Origin: Pacificispira sp965223125
GTDB lineage: Bacteria; Pseudomonadota; Alphaproteobacteria; UBA8366; Aestuariispiraceae
Assembly (NCBI GenBank): GCA_965223125.1
Contig: OZ244984.1
Span: forward strand, 1,736,001 to 1,800,000
DNA length: 64,000 nucleotides
Reading direction: 5' to 3'
Both the position numbers and the translations under genes were made by a program. How positions within the stretch are numbered: the stretch's first letter is position 1; every line of letters starts with the position of its first letter. Below are positions 12,298 to 22,495 of the stretch, piece by piece. The notes below the pieces were generated by a model. The model searched no databases. It saw only the letters and a list, made by a program, of their open reading frames with translations, and was not told where the DNA came from.

Positions 12298-12298
<1 letters not shown>
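11900..12298 (-). CDS. S4-domain RNA-binding protein (HslR-like)
   Basis: Basic protein of 132 residues. An S4 RNA-binding fold occupies about residues 13-75 (RIDKWLWHARFFKTRTLASEVVAAGHARVN), the signature of the HslR/Hsp15 family that binds rRNA of stalled 50S subunits. The C-terminal third is charged and low in complexity. The ATG shares one base with the stop of the upstream helicase (TAATG at 12300-12296), so the two are co-translated. The frame is open upstream inside the helicase gene but has no start support there. Confidence 0.85.
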
Positions 12299-14859
<2,561 letters not shown>

Positions 14860-14940
14860 AGCCGGACGATAACAAGAGTCGCAGGCGGATGCGACTCCGA
14901 ATCCCTGCCGGTCGCTCCGAAGCCTGGACAGCCGTTGCAT

Positions 14941-15041
14941 GTTCTATTGGGGAAGAAGGGAAGGCATAAAATATTCCTTGTAAGACTATCTATTTCCTTA
15001 TAGTTATATCTCTCCAATCAGTTCAAGGAGCCTGAGTCAAC
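14941..15041. promoter_or_regulatory. Divergent promoter region upstream of the methylamine genes, with inverted repeat
   Basis: This 100-base stretch is distinctly AT-rich compared with its surroundings and separates the helicase (minus) from mgsA (plus). An imperfect inverted repeat lies at 14961-14979 (AAGGCATA, 3-base gap, TATTCCTT; seven of eight pairs). A -35-like TTGTAA overlaps its right arm at 14978, and TATAGT follows at 14999. A GGAG ribosome site lies 11 bases before the mgsA ATG. A role as an operator is an inference. Confidence 0.4.
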
Positions 15042-15938
15042 ATGTGCGGCATTGTCGGACTATATCTGAAAAACCCGGATTTGCGCCCGAAGCTTGGGCA
15101 TCTCTTCGCGCCGATGCTGCTGGAGATGACCGACCGGGGGCCGGACAGCGCCGGATTCGCCGTCTATCGCGAGGCCGATGGCGAGGCGAAGGCAACAGTC
15201 TATGATCCGGACGAGCGTTACGACTGGAACACGATTGCGGCGGAAATGGCCGCGAGCCTGGGCACGCCCGTCCATGTCGAGCGCGCCTCAACCCATGCGA
15301 TCCTGCGCGCGAAGGCGGCCCCGGAGGCGCTGCGCGGCTGGCTGGTCGGGAACCATCCGGAAATCCGCATCATGAGCACCGGCAGTGCGCTGGAAATCTA
15401 TAAGGAGGTTGGTCTGCCGGTCGATGTGATGGACCGGTTCGGCGTCACCCAGATGGGCGGCAGCCACATGATCGGCCATACAAGGATGGCGACCGAAAGT
15501 GCGGTGACGACCGAAGGCGCGCATCCGTTCAATACCGGGGCCGATCTCTGTCTTGTCCATAACGGGTCGCTGTCCAACCATAATGGACTGAAGCGCTGGC
15601 TGACACGGGACAAGGGCATGACATTCCAGACCCAGAATGATTCGGAGGTGGCGGCGGGCTATCTGAGCTATCGTCTTTCGGAAGGGGCAACCCTGTCCGA
15701 AGCGTTGGAGGCGGCGCTGTCGGATCTCGACGGCTTCTATACTTTCACTGTCGGCACGAAGGACGGCTTTGCCGTGCTGCGCGACCCCATCGCCTGCAAA
15801 CCCGCCGTGATGGCCGAAACCGACGATTGGGTGGCGATGTCTTCGGAATTCCGCGCCCTGGCACGGCTGCCCGGCGTCGAGAAGGCCAGTGTCTGGGAAC
15901 CGAAACCCGCGACCGTCTATTCCTGGGGGCATGCGTAA
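15042..15938 (+). CDS. mgsA: N-methylglutamate synthase subunit A (class II glutamine amidotransferase, GlxB-like)
   Basis: The protein begins MCGIVG, so Cys2 is the N-terminal nucleophile of a class II glutamine amidotransferase. Matching binding residues appear in GHTRMATES and LVHNGSLSNHNGLKR. The 298-residue length fits the stand-alone amidotransferase-like subunit that corresponds to glutamate synthase domain 1. In N-methylglutamate synthase this subunit releases methylamine from gamma-glutamylmethylamide. mgsB starts 5 bases after its stop. The alternative name GlxB (an uncharacterised glx cluster) is used in rhizobia. The neighbouring gmaS and mgd genes support the methylamine role. 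Confidence 0.85.
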   Translation: MCGIVGLYLKNPDLRPKLGHLFAPMLLEMTDRGPDSAGFAVYREADGEAKATVYDPDERYDWNTIAAEMAASLGTPVHVERASTHAILRAKAAPEALRGWLVGNHPEIRIMSTGSALEIYKEVGLPVDVMDRFGVTQMGGSHMIGHTRMATESAVTTEGAHPFNTGADLCLVHNGSLSNHNGLKRWLTRDKGMTFQTQNDSEVAAGYLSYRLSEGATLSEALEAALSDLDGFYTFTVGTKDGFAVLRDPIACKPAVMAETDDWVAMSSEFRALARLPGVEKASVWEPKPATVYSWGHA

Positions 15939-15943
15939 ACGAA

Positions 15944-16624
15944 ATGCGACAACTCGATCTGAACGACGGCGATCTGCGCCAGGTGAACCGTGTGCTGCAA
16001 CGCCGCGACGGTAATACCGACTCCGCCTTCGAAATCCTGAACCCGATGGGACGTCATTCCATTGCGGCGGGACTGATGCATGACATGGATGTCACCATCG
16101 ACGGGCATGTCGGCTATTATTGCGGCGGCATGAACCAGCGCGCCCGCATTGCTGTCAATGGCAATGCCGGGACCGGGCTGGCGGAAAACATGATGAGCGG
16201 CACGGTGCGCATCACCGGCGATGCCAGCCAATCGGCGGGGGCCACGGGCCAGGGCGGATTGCTGGTGATCGGCGGCAATGCGGCATCCCGTTGCGGCATA
16301 TCGATGAAAGGGATCGACATCGTCGTCAAGGGCTCGGTTGGGCACAATTCCGCCTTCATGGCCCAGGCTGGGCATCTGGTGATCTGCGGCAATGCCGATG
16401 ACGGGTTGGGTGATTCGATCTATGAGGCGGTGATCTATCTGCGCGGCACGGCCAAGGGTCTGGGTGCGGATTGCATCGAGAAGGAAATGACGTCGGAGCA
16501 TCGCGCGACCCTCACCGACCTGCTGGCAAAATCTGGAATCGAGGCCAATGCGTCGGCGTTCCGTCGCTACGGCTCCGCCCGGCAGCTCTATAATTTCAAA
16601 ATCGACAATGTCGGAGCGTATTGA
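15944..16624 (+). CDS. mgsB: N-methylglutamate synthase subunit B (GltB C-terminal-domain-like, GlxC)
   Basis: A 226-residue protein with repeated Gly-rich turns (GHVGYYCGGMNQRARIAVNG, GQGGLLVIGGNAASRCG, GHNSAFMAQAGHLVICGNA). This is the pattern of the right-handed beta-helix found at the C-terminus of the glutamate synthase large subunit. The frame stays open back into mgsA, but ATG 15944, just after the mgsA stop, gives the expected N-terminus. mgsC begins at the base after its stop codon. It is probably a structural subunit that joins the amidotransferase and FMN subunits. Confidence 0.85.
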   Translation: MRQLDLNDGDLRQVNRVLQRRDGNTDSAFEILNPMGRHSIAAGLMHDMDVTIDGHVGYYCGGMNQRARIAVNGNAGTGLAENMMSGTVRITGDASQSAGATGQGGLLVIGGNAASRCGISMKGIDIVVKGSVGHNSAFMAQAGHLVICGNADDGLGDSIYEAVIYLRGTAKGLGADCIEKEMTSEHRATLTDLLAKSGIEANASAFRRYGSARQLYNFKIDNVGAY

Positions 16625-17944
16625 ATGAGCCACGACCATCCGGACCTGCGCGAATCCCATCTGTTCGACCGCCCCACCATTCGTGATATCCAGCGTGCCG
16701 CCGATGAGGGCATCTATCGCATCCGGGGTGGCGGAGCGAAGCGGTACCTGCCGCATTTCGACGATCTCGTCTTCCTCGGTGCCAGCGTGTCGCGCTATCC
16801 GCTGGAGGGTTATCGCGAATCCTGCGGCACCGATGTGACGCTGGGCGCGCGCCATGCGGAAAAGCCGCTGAAGCTCGATATTCCGATCACCATCGCCGGG
16901 ATGAGCTTCGGGTCACTGTCGGCCAATGCAAAAGAGGCATTGGGGCGGGGCGCGTCTGAGGTCGGCACCAGCACCACCACCGGCGACGGTGGCATGACGC
17001 AGGAGGAGCGCGGCCATTCGACCAAGCTCGTCTATCAATACCTGCCGTCGCGCTATGGCATGAATCCGGACGATCTGCGCAAGGCCGACGCCATCGAAGT
17101 GGTGATTGGTCAGGGCGCAAAACCGGGTGGTGGCGGCATGCTGCTGGGTCAGAAAATCTCCGACCGGGTCGCGGAAATGCGCGCCCTTCCCAAAGGAATA
17201 GACCAGCGCAGCGCCTGCCGCCATCCCGACTGGACCGGGCCGGATGATCTGGAAATCAAGATCCGCGAATTGCGCGAAATTACAGACTGGCAGGTACCGA
17301 TCTATGTGAAGGTCGGCGCGACCCGGACCTATTACGACACGATGCTGGCGGTGAAGGCGGGGGCGGATGTCATCGTCGTCGATGGCATGCAGGGCGGCAC
17401 CGGCGCGACCCAGGACTGTTTCATCGAACATGTCGGCATTCCGACCCTGCCCGCCGTGCGGCTGGCGGCGGAGGCGTTGCAGGAACTGGGAATGCACCGG
17501 ACCGGAGTGCAGTTGATCATCTCCGGCGGGATTCGCAGTGGGGCGGATGTGGCAAAGGCCATCGCGCTGGGGGCGGATGCGGTCTCCATCGGGACGGCGG
17601 CGCTGATCGCGCTCGGCGACAACCGCCCGGACCTGGCGGCGGACTATGCAAAGCTCGGCACCGCGCCCGGATTCTATGATGACTGGCAGGCAGGACGCGA
17701 CCCGGCGGGGATCACGACCCAAGACCCGGAGCTTGCGAAGCGGCTGGACCCGGTTCAGGCCGGACGGCGGCTGGCGAATTACCTGCGCGTGCTGACGCTG
17801 GAGGCGCAGACCCTGGCCCGTGCCTGCGGCAAGAGCCATGTCCACAATCTGGAACCGGAAGACCTGAACGCGCTGACGGTGGAGGCCGCCGCGATGGCGA
17901 AGGTGCCGCTGGCCGGAACCGACTGGATTCCCGGTCGTTATTGA
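16625..17944 (+). CDS. mgsC: N-methylglutamate synthase subunit C (FMN-binding glutamate-synthase domain, GlxD)
   Basis: A 439-residue TIM-barrel protein of the glutamate synthase FMN-domain family. Key stretches are PITIAGMSFGSLSANAKEALGRGA, TTTGDGGMTQEE, the substrate loop GQGAKPGGGGMLLG, VVDGMQGGTGAT and the FMN-phosphate site SGGIRSGADVAKAIALGADAVSIGTAAL. In N-methylglutamate synthase it carries out the reductive step that places methylamine on 2-oxoglutarate. No long N-terminal ferredoxin part is present, so an external electron donor is likely. Its ATG abuts the mgsB stop. gmaS follows after 57 bases. Confidence 0.87.
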   Translation: MSHDHPDLRESHLFDRPTIRDIQRAADEGIYRIRGGGAKRYLPHFDDLVFLGASVSRYPLEGYRESCGTDVTLGARHAEKPLKLDIPITIAGMSFGSLSANAKEALGRGASEVGTSTTTGDGGMTQEERGHSTKLVYQYLPSRYGMNPDDLRKADAIEVVIGQGAKPGGGGMLLGQKISDRVAEMRALPKGIDQRSACRHPDWTGPDDLEIKIRELREITDWQVPIYVKVGATRTYYDTMLAVKAGADVIVVDGMQGGTGATQDCFIEHVGIPTLPAVRLAAEALQELGMHRTGVQLIISGGIRSGADVAKAIALGADAVSIGTAALIALGDNRPDLAADYAKLGTAPGFYDDWQAGRDPAGITTQDPELAKRLDPVQAGRRLANYLRVLTLEAQTLARACGKSHVHNLEPEDLNALTVEAAAMAKVPLAGTDWIPGRY

Positions 17945-18001
17945 AATGGGACGTTACTAGAATGGGCCGATATTAAAATTTGAACAGGGGGAGTAGGACC
18001 A

Positions 18002-19309
18002 ATGGCAAGCGTGCTGGAAGCATTCGCAAAGAAGAATGGGGTCAATTATTTCCTGATCAATTTCACCGACCTGTCCGGGGTCCAGCGCTCCAAGCTGGTA
18101 CCGACCCGGGCGATTGCCGCAATGGAGCGGGACGGGGCGGGTTTTGCCGGATTTGCGACCTATCTCGACATGACCCCGGCCTTTCCGGACCTGTTCGCCG
18201 TGCCCGATCCGGATAGCGTAATCCAGCTTCCCTGGAAGCCGGAAGTCGCCTGGGTCGCCAGTGACCTTGTGATGGATGGAAAGCCGCTGGAACAGGCCCC
18301 GCGCACGGTCCTGAAGCGTCAGATCGCGAAGGCTGCCGCTCAGGACTATCTGCTGAAAATCGGGGTGGAGGCGGAGTTTCACCTGATCACACCGGAGGGG
18401 ACGCAGATTTCCGACGGCCTCGATACCGCCGCCAAGCCCTGCTACGACCAGCAGGCGGTGATGCGGCGCTATGAGGTCATTGCCGAAATCTGCGATGCGA
18501 TGATCCATCTCGGCTGGCACCCCTATCAGAACGACCATGAGGATGCGAACGGCCAGTTCGAGATGAATTGGGACTATGACGAGGCCCTGCTGACCGCCGA
18601 CCGTCTCGCCTTCTTCAAGTTCATGGTGAAGTCCATTGCTGAGAAGCATGGGCTGCGCGCGACCTTCATGCCGAAACCGTTTATGAACCTGACCGGCAAT
18701 GGCTGCCACATGCATCTGTCGCTGTGGGACGCCACGGGCAAGCGGAACCTGTTTTCCGACGCGGATGGGGAACTTGGCATGTCAGACCTCGCCTATCACT
18801 TTCTGGGCGGCATGATGCGCCATGCGGCGGGGATGTGCGCGCTGACCAATCCCACGGTTAACAGTTACAAGCGTCTGAACGCCCCGGTCACCACTTCCGG
18901 CTCAACCTGGTCGCCCAATACGATCAGCTATGGCGGCAACAACCGCACCCATATGGTGCGCATTCCCGATGCCGGGCGCTTCGAGTTGCGTCTCGCCGAC
19001 GGGGCGGCCAATCCCTATCTGCTGCCCGCCGCCGTGCTGGCCGCCGGTCTGATCGGGATTGAGACCAAGGCGGATCCGGGCAAGCGCCTGGACATCGACA
19101 TGTACACCGAATCCCACAAGGCGCGGGGGGCGAAGAAACTGCCGATCTATCTGATCGACGCGATCCGCGAATTCGCCAGGGACAAGACCTTGGGCTCTGC
19201 GCTGGGCGCGGATTTCTCAGGGTCCTTCGTGAAGATCAAGACGCGGGAATGGAACGACTATGCCCGCCACCTGACGGAATGGGAGCGGGCAAACACGTTG
19301 GACTGCTGA
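18002..19309 (+). CDS. gmaS: Gamma-glutamylmethylamide synthetase (glutamine-synthetase family)
   Basis: A 435-residue protein with the glutamine synthetase fold: ATP- and metal-site segments IGVEAEFHLI, NDHEDANGQFEMNWDY, GNGCHMHLSLWD and NRTHMVRIPDAGRFELRLADGAANPYL. It is close to the GlnT/GmaS branch, which joins methylamine to the gamma-carboxyl of glutamate with ATP. By sequence alone it could be another GlnA-like ligase, but its place directly after mgsABC and near mgdABCD strongly favours GmaS. A purine-rich ribosome site (GGGGGAGTAGG) precedes the ATG. It ends at a strong inverted repeat shared with the convergent porin gene. Confidence 0.88.
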   Translation: MASVLEAFAKKNGVNYFLINFTDLSGVQRSKLVPTRAIAAMERDGAGFAGFATYLDMTPAFPDLFAVPDPDSVIQLPWKPEVAWVASDLVMDGKPLEQAPRTVLKRQIAKAAAQDYLLKIGVEAEFHLITPEGTQISDGLDTAAKPCYDQQAVMRRYEVIAEICDAMIHLGWHPYQNDHEDANGQFEMNWDYDEALLTADRLAFFKFMVKSIAEKHGLRATFMPKPFMNLTGNGCHMHLSLWDATGKRNLFSDADGELGMSDLAYHFLGGMMRHAAGMCALTNPTVNSYKRLNAPVTTSGSTWSPNTISYGGNNRTHMVRIPDAGRFELRLADGAANPYLLPAAVLAAGLIGIETKADPGKRLDIDMYTESHKARGAKKLPIYLIDAIREFARDKTLGSALGADFSGSFVKIKTREWNDYARHLTEWERANTLDC

Positions 19310-19344
19310 AGAATTCGCGATCTCGCTCAATCCTGATCGCATCA

Positions 19345-19388
19345 CCGAAACGAAGGGCGGGCGGGTTTCTCGTCACCCTTCGTTTCGG
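19345..19388. terminator. Perfect inverted repeat between convergent gmaS and porin genes
   Basis: Two perfect 13-base arms (CCGAAACGAAGGG at 19345-19357 and its complement at 19376-19388) enclose an 18-base loop. It lies 36 bases after the gmaS stop and 22 bases from the porin stop. No long T-run follows on either side, so it is best read as a bidirectional transcription-stop or mRNA-end hairpin. Confidence 0.6.
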
Positions 19389-19409
19389 GATGGTTCTCAA
19401 ACACTTGAA

Positions 19410-20507
19410 TCAGAAGGTGACCCGCGTCCCAACAATGGCAACCTGGGCATCGTTCTTGTTGCCGGCACCGACCCCGCCCTCGTCATCCAGCTCGAAGTTG
19501 TAATACGAACCATAGGCGCTCAGGCCTTCAGCGATGTTATAGGTTGTGCCGATATGCCAGACGGTTGATTCGTCTTCCAGATTGTTGCCGTCCAGATCAT
19601 CCGTTGCGTTCTGATACATGGCCGAGATCGCCCCGGCACCGAAATTGTAGGCAACACCCACATTCCACCCATCACCGCCATCGGTATTGACCGCACCCTT
19701 GGCGGTATTCGAGTCCCCATTGTTGAAATAGCCGAGGCCCAGGGAGAAATTGGCCAGCCCAATGCTGCCACCCAGCATAAAGGAGCGGATGTCTTCGCGG
19801 GTCGCGCCGTTGGTGCCGCTGTCGTCGTCTCCGAACTGATACGAACCGTCAATCTTCAGGCCCACACCACTGAATTCCCCGGTCCATCCGGCGGCAATGT
19901 CGAGGACGTTGTTCAGGGCAGCGTCATTTGTCTGTACCTGCTGGCCGGTGATCCCCATCTGCGGGGTATAGGACAGGCCGACCTGGAATCCGCTGAAATC
20001 AGGCGTGATGTAGGATATTTTGTTGGTTGTGCCGGTCATCCCTGCCGAGGATTGGAAGTAATGGGTCAGGGTGCTGAGCGTCATATAGTTGGCGTTTCGC
20101 AGGGCATTGTTGCCATCCGTACCCCATGCGCCCTCCTGGAAGCTGTGCCCGGACGTGCCCGCGACGATATCGGAGACAGGGTCTTCGGAACCAAGAATGA
20201 CCTGACCCCAGCCCCCGGACAAATCGACAAAGGTCTTGTCGAATACGCCGGTATTGGTGGTGTAGCGCCATACTGCCTGAGCGCCATAGGTCAGACCCGA
20301 CTCGGTCGTGCCCCGGGCTTCCCAGACCAGTTCAGACATCTGATCGTTCGCGGTGATACCGGTGCCGGTACCGGCCTGGGCCAGATCGCCGCCCGCGAAG
20401 ATGGCTTCGTAAGCCAGCGAACCGGAAAATGTGACTGTCGGCGGTTCTGCATGCGCAGATCCGGACAGCAATGCGACAGTACCCAACAGCGTTGTGGACG
20501 CCAACAA
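19410..20507 (-). CDS. Outer-membrane porin with a non-ATG start
   Basis: About 365 residues. The N-terminal hydrophobic stretch ends in GSAHA, a Sec cleavage site. The mature part has alternating beta-strands rich in Gly, Tyr and Asn (GLSYTPQMGITG, FSLGLGYFNNGDSN, GLSAYGSYYNF) and ends in VTF, the C-terminal Phe used by the BAM machinery. This fits a 16-stranded general porin (Porin_4 type). No ATG is available: upstream in frame are WKV, then a TGA stop ten codons before WKV. TTG at 20507 or 20504 must serve, with GGAAGG just upstream. A decayed start or small frameshift is also possible. It probably admits small solutes for the adjoining amine pathway. Confidence 0.78.
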   Translation of the reverse strand: MLASTTLLGTVALLSGSAHAEPPTVTFSGSLAYEAIFAGGDLAQAGTGTGITANDQMSELVWEARGTTESGLTYGAQAVWRYTTNTGVFDKTFVDLSGGWGQVILGSEDPVSDIVAGTSGHSFQEGAWGTDGNNALRNANYMTLSTLTHYFQSSAGMTGTTNKISYITPDFSGFQVGLSYTPQMGITGQQVQTNDAALNNVLDIAAGWTGEFSGVGLKIDGSYQFGDDDSGTNGATREDIRSFMLGGSIGLANFSLGLGYFNNGDSNTAKGAVNTDGGDGWNVGVAYNFGAGAISAMYQNATDDLDGNNLEDESTVWHIGTTYNIAEGLSAYGSYYNFELDDEGGVGAGNKNDAQVAIVGTRVTF

Positions 20508-20792
20508 AACCTTCCACGGAATTGAGGGAATGAGACTTGTTCAGGGTGAAAATCCATTCTGCCCGGCATGAATTCGACATCGCGGTGTTCCGTCTGTGAC
20601 TCCTGTCACTGACAGGCGATATCGACGTTGCCAGAATCAGGGCATCGGTGACGGGACAGAGGCTGTCTCGAAAAGGCAAACCGCCGGCAACGTCGGGACG
20701 CAAAGTTATCGGCCCCATGATGTGGGGCAGCGGAACTGCCGAGAGTGTACCTTTACTGATTGACCCTGTTTCGAAATGGATCCGTAGCCGAT

Positions 20793-21317
20793 ATGCACCG
20801 CACCAGACTACCCCTTTATGCTGTCGTTCTTTTGCTGATCGTGCTGCCGGTTGTCGTGCTGCCTTGGATCGGTTCCAACCTGATCGCGATTCTGGGTAAA
20901 GGGGCTGGATCGACCCTGTTCCAGCCGGTTTTACCGGAAGCCGCCGCCGTGCGGCTGGTGACAACGCCTCTGGTGGGGTCTGGCGGACGGCGCGCCGAGA
21001 CCATTGTTGCCGTGCTCGATTTGCCAAGCCAGGTTCAGGCCACGCATCTTTGCGAGAAGGCATCGTATTTGAACGATGCGGTCGCCGTGTTCATCGCCGA
21101 CAATCCCGAGCGCACCGATCCGGTTCGGCGCATTGCCGGTGCCGATCCGGAATTGCGCCGGAAACTGGCGGACCTCTTCCCGGACATCCACCTGGAACAG
21201 GTTAGGTTGATCGAGCCGATGGCCTATAAGACCCTCTATCCACCCCGAGATGTTTATCAGTGTCAGGGTCTCAGCTATCGCCGGGTTGCGACCAGACAGG
21301 AGCGGGATCTGCCATAG
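20793..21317 (+). CDS. Hypothetical membrane-anchored protein
   Basis: About 174 residues from ATG 20793 (MHRTRLPLYAVVLLL); an earlier ATG at 20760 is in frame. One strong hydrophobic segment at residues 5-27 could be a membrane anchor or uncleaved signal. The remainder looks soluble and periplasmic, with two Cys (in THLCEKAS and YQCQGLS) that could form a disulfide. I recognise no family. It lies between the porin (divergent) and mmcB, inside the methylamine region, without a visible operon link. Confidence 0.55.
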   Translation: MHRTRLPLYAVVLLLIVLPVVVLPWIGSNLIAILGKGAGSTLFQPVLPEAAAVRLVTTPLVGSGGRRAETIVAVLDLPSQVQATHLCEKASYLNDAVAVFIADNPERTDPVRRIAGADPELRRKLADLFPDIHLEQVRLIEPMAYKTLYPPRDVYQCQGLSYRRVATRQERDLP

Positions 21318-21381
21318 GTTCCATATTTGTTTTCTCATGAAACCCGGTTAAAGTCATCGGGCCTGATGAGGAGACATTGCC

Positions 21382-21840
21382 ATGACCGGCCCGCCTGCAT
21401 CCACCCCGCCTTTCGACTCTCGGCCCGATGCCACGCAGGCGGTAACACGCGGGGTGATCCGGCTGTTGCGGGAGATGGGGCAGGCGTGTCTGCCGGAAGT
21501 GCCGCTGAATACCGGCCGCCGGGTCGATCTTCTGGCGCTGGATCGAAAGGGTCTGGCCACCGTGGTGGAGGTGAAGTCCTCTGTCGCGGATTATGCAGTG
21601 GATGCGAAATGGGCTGAATATCTGCCCTTCTGCGATCGGTTCTACTTCGCCGTCCCGGTTGATTTTCCGGTTGAGATCCTGCCAGGCGAGGTTGGTCTGA
21701 TCATCGCTGATGCCTATGGCGCATCCATCGAGCGAGTGGCGGCGGAAGGCACGATGAACGCCGCTCGGCGCAAGGCTCTTACCCTGCGTTTTGCCCGGCT
21801 TGCCGCCGAGCGCTGGGCGCGGGCCACTCTTGCCCCCTGA
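21382..21840 (+). CDS. mmcB: MmcB-family DNA repair protein
   Basis: A 152-residue protein of the MmcB (DUF1052) family found across Alphaproteobacteria, linked in Caulobacter to mitomycin C damage. A PD-(D/E)xK nuclease-like core is seen in VPLNTGRRVDLLALDRKGLATVVEVKSS: the Asp and the E-x-K of the active site are present. A good ribosome site (GAGGAG) precedes the ATG. It sits between halves of the methylamine cluster and is convergent with mgdD (19-base gap), so its position is probably incidental. Confidence 0.85.
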   Translation: MTGPPASTPPFDSRPDATQAVTRGVIRLLREMGQACLPEVPLNTGRRVDLLALDRKGLATVVEVKSSVADYAVDAKWAEYLPFCDRFYFAVPVDFPVEILPGEVGLIIADAYGASIERVAAEGTMNAARRKALTLRFARLAAERWARATLAP

Positions 21841-21859
21841 TCGAGAAGGGTGCCGCGCA

Positions 21860-22495
21860 TCACGCCGGATCAAGCACCCGCAACCCGTATTCCAGGCTGG
21901 ATGATGTCAGCCAGTGGTGCAGGTCGACCGCGAAGGAACGGGCACCGTAGATATCGACACTGTCCGCCTCCCGACTCTCTTCCCGACAGTGGATCACGAC
22001 CGTGAAATGGCCGAGCAAGGTTCCGACACAATCGCCTGCACCAAAGATGCCCCGGTCGAAATCGATGGTCGATCCCTTGGCGAGAAGATCGCGGATTTTC
22101 GGCCCGCTGACCCGCCAGCAGGTGCGGGAATGGCCCTGATCGGTCAGGGCGGCGAGATCCGGTGTGACCGTGGCGGACAGGGCGGCGAAGAGATCACGCC
22201 GTTCCGTTTCCGTCACCAGCCAGCGGTTCGGGCCGACCCAGAGCACCGCCGTGCCATCCTGTTCCGCCGCTTTTGCCGCTTCCTTTGCAGGCGCGGTGCC
22301 GCAGCCTTTGGCGATTGCCTTGGCGCAGGCCGGTCCCTGATCGGCCCAGGCATCCAGATGCACGATGGCGAGCGCCCGGCGTTCCTGCAAGGTGATGCCG
22401 GGGGCGGCCCCATCGCAGATGGTGCCGAAATCGCCGGTCATATAATGGCCCTCCAGCGCGGAACGGCGGGGGATGGTCAATGCGATGTCAGCCAT
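21860..22495 (-). CDS. mgdD: N-methylglutamate dehydrogenase subunit D (sarcosine oxidase gamma-type)
   Basis: A 211-residue protein of the SoxG/gamma-subunit family (GcvT N-lobe-like fold). Seen are LQERRALAIVHLDAW, VLWVGPNRWLV and the region FGAGDCVGTLLGHFTVVIHC; the end YGARSFAVDLHHWL is typical of the subunit. It is the last gene of mgdA-B-C-D on the minus strand and overlaps mgdC by 8 bases. The same family serves sarcosine oxidase (soxG). The assignment to N-methylglutamate dehydrogenase rests on the nearby mgs and gmaS genes. Confidence 0.82.
   Translation of the reverse strand: MADIALTIPRRSALEGHYMTGDFGTICDGAAPGITLQERRALAIVHLDAWADQGPACAKAIAKGCGTAPAKEAAKAAEQDGTAVLWVGPNRWLVTETERRDLFAALSATVTPDLAALTDQGHSRTCWRVSGPKIRDLLAKGSTIDFDRGIFGAGDCVGTLLGHFTVVIHCREESREADSVDIYGARSFAVDLHHWLTSSSLEYGLRVLDPA

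Noticed and set aside
15827..15943. Upstream extension of mgsB inside mgsA
   Set aside because: It overlaps mgsA coding and the homologous N-terminus begins at 15944.
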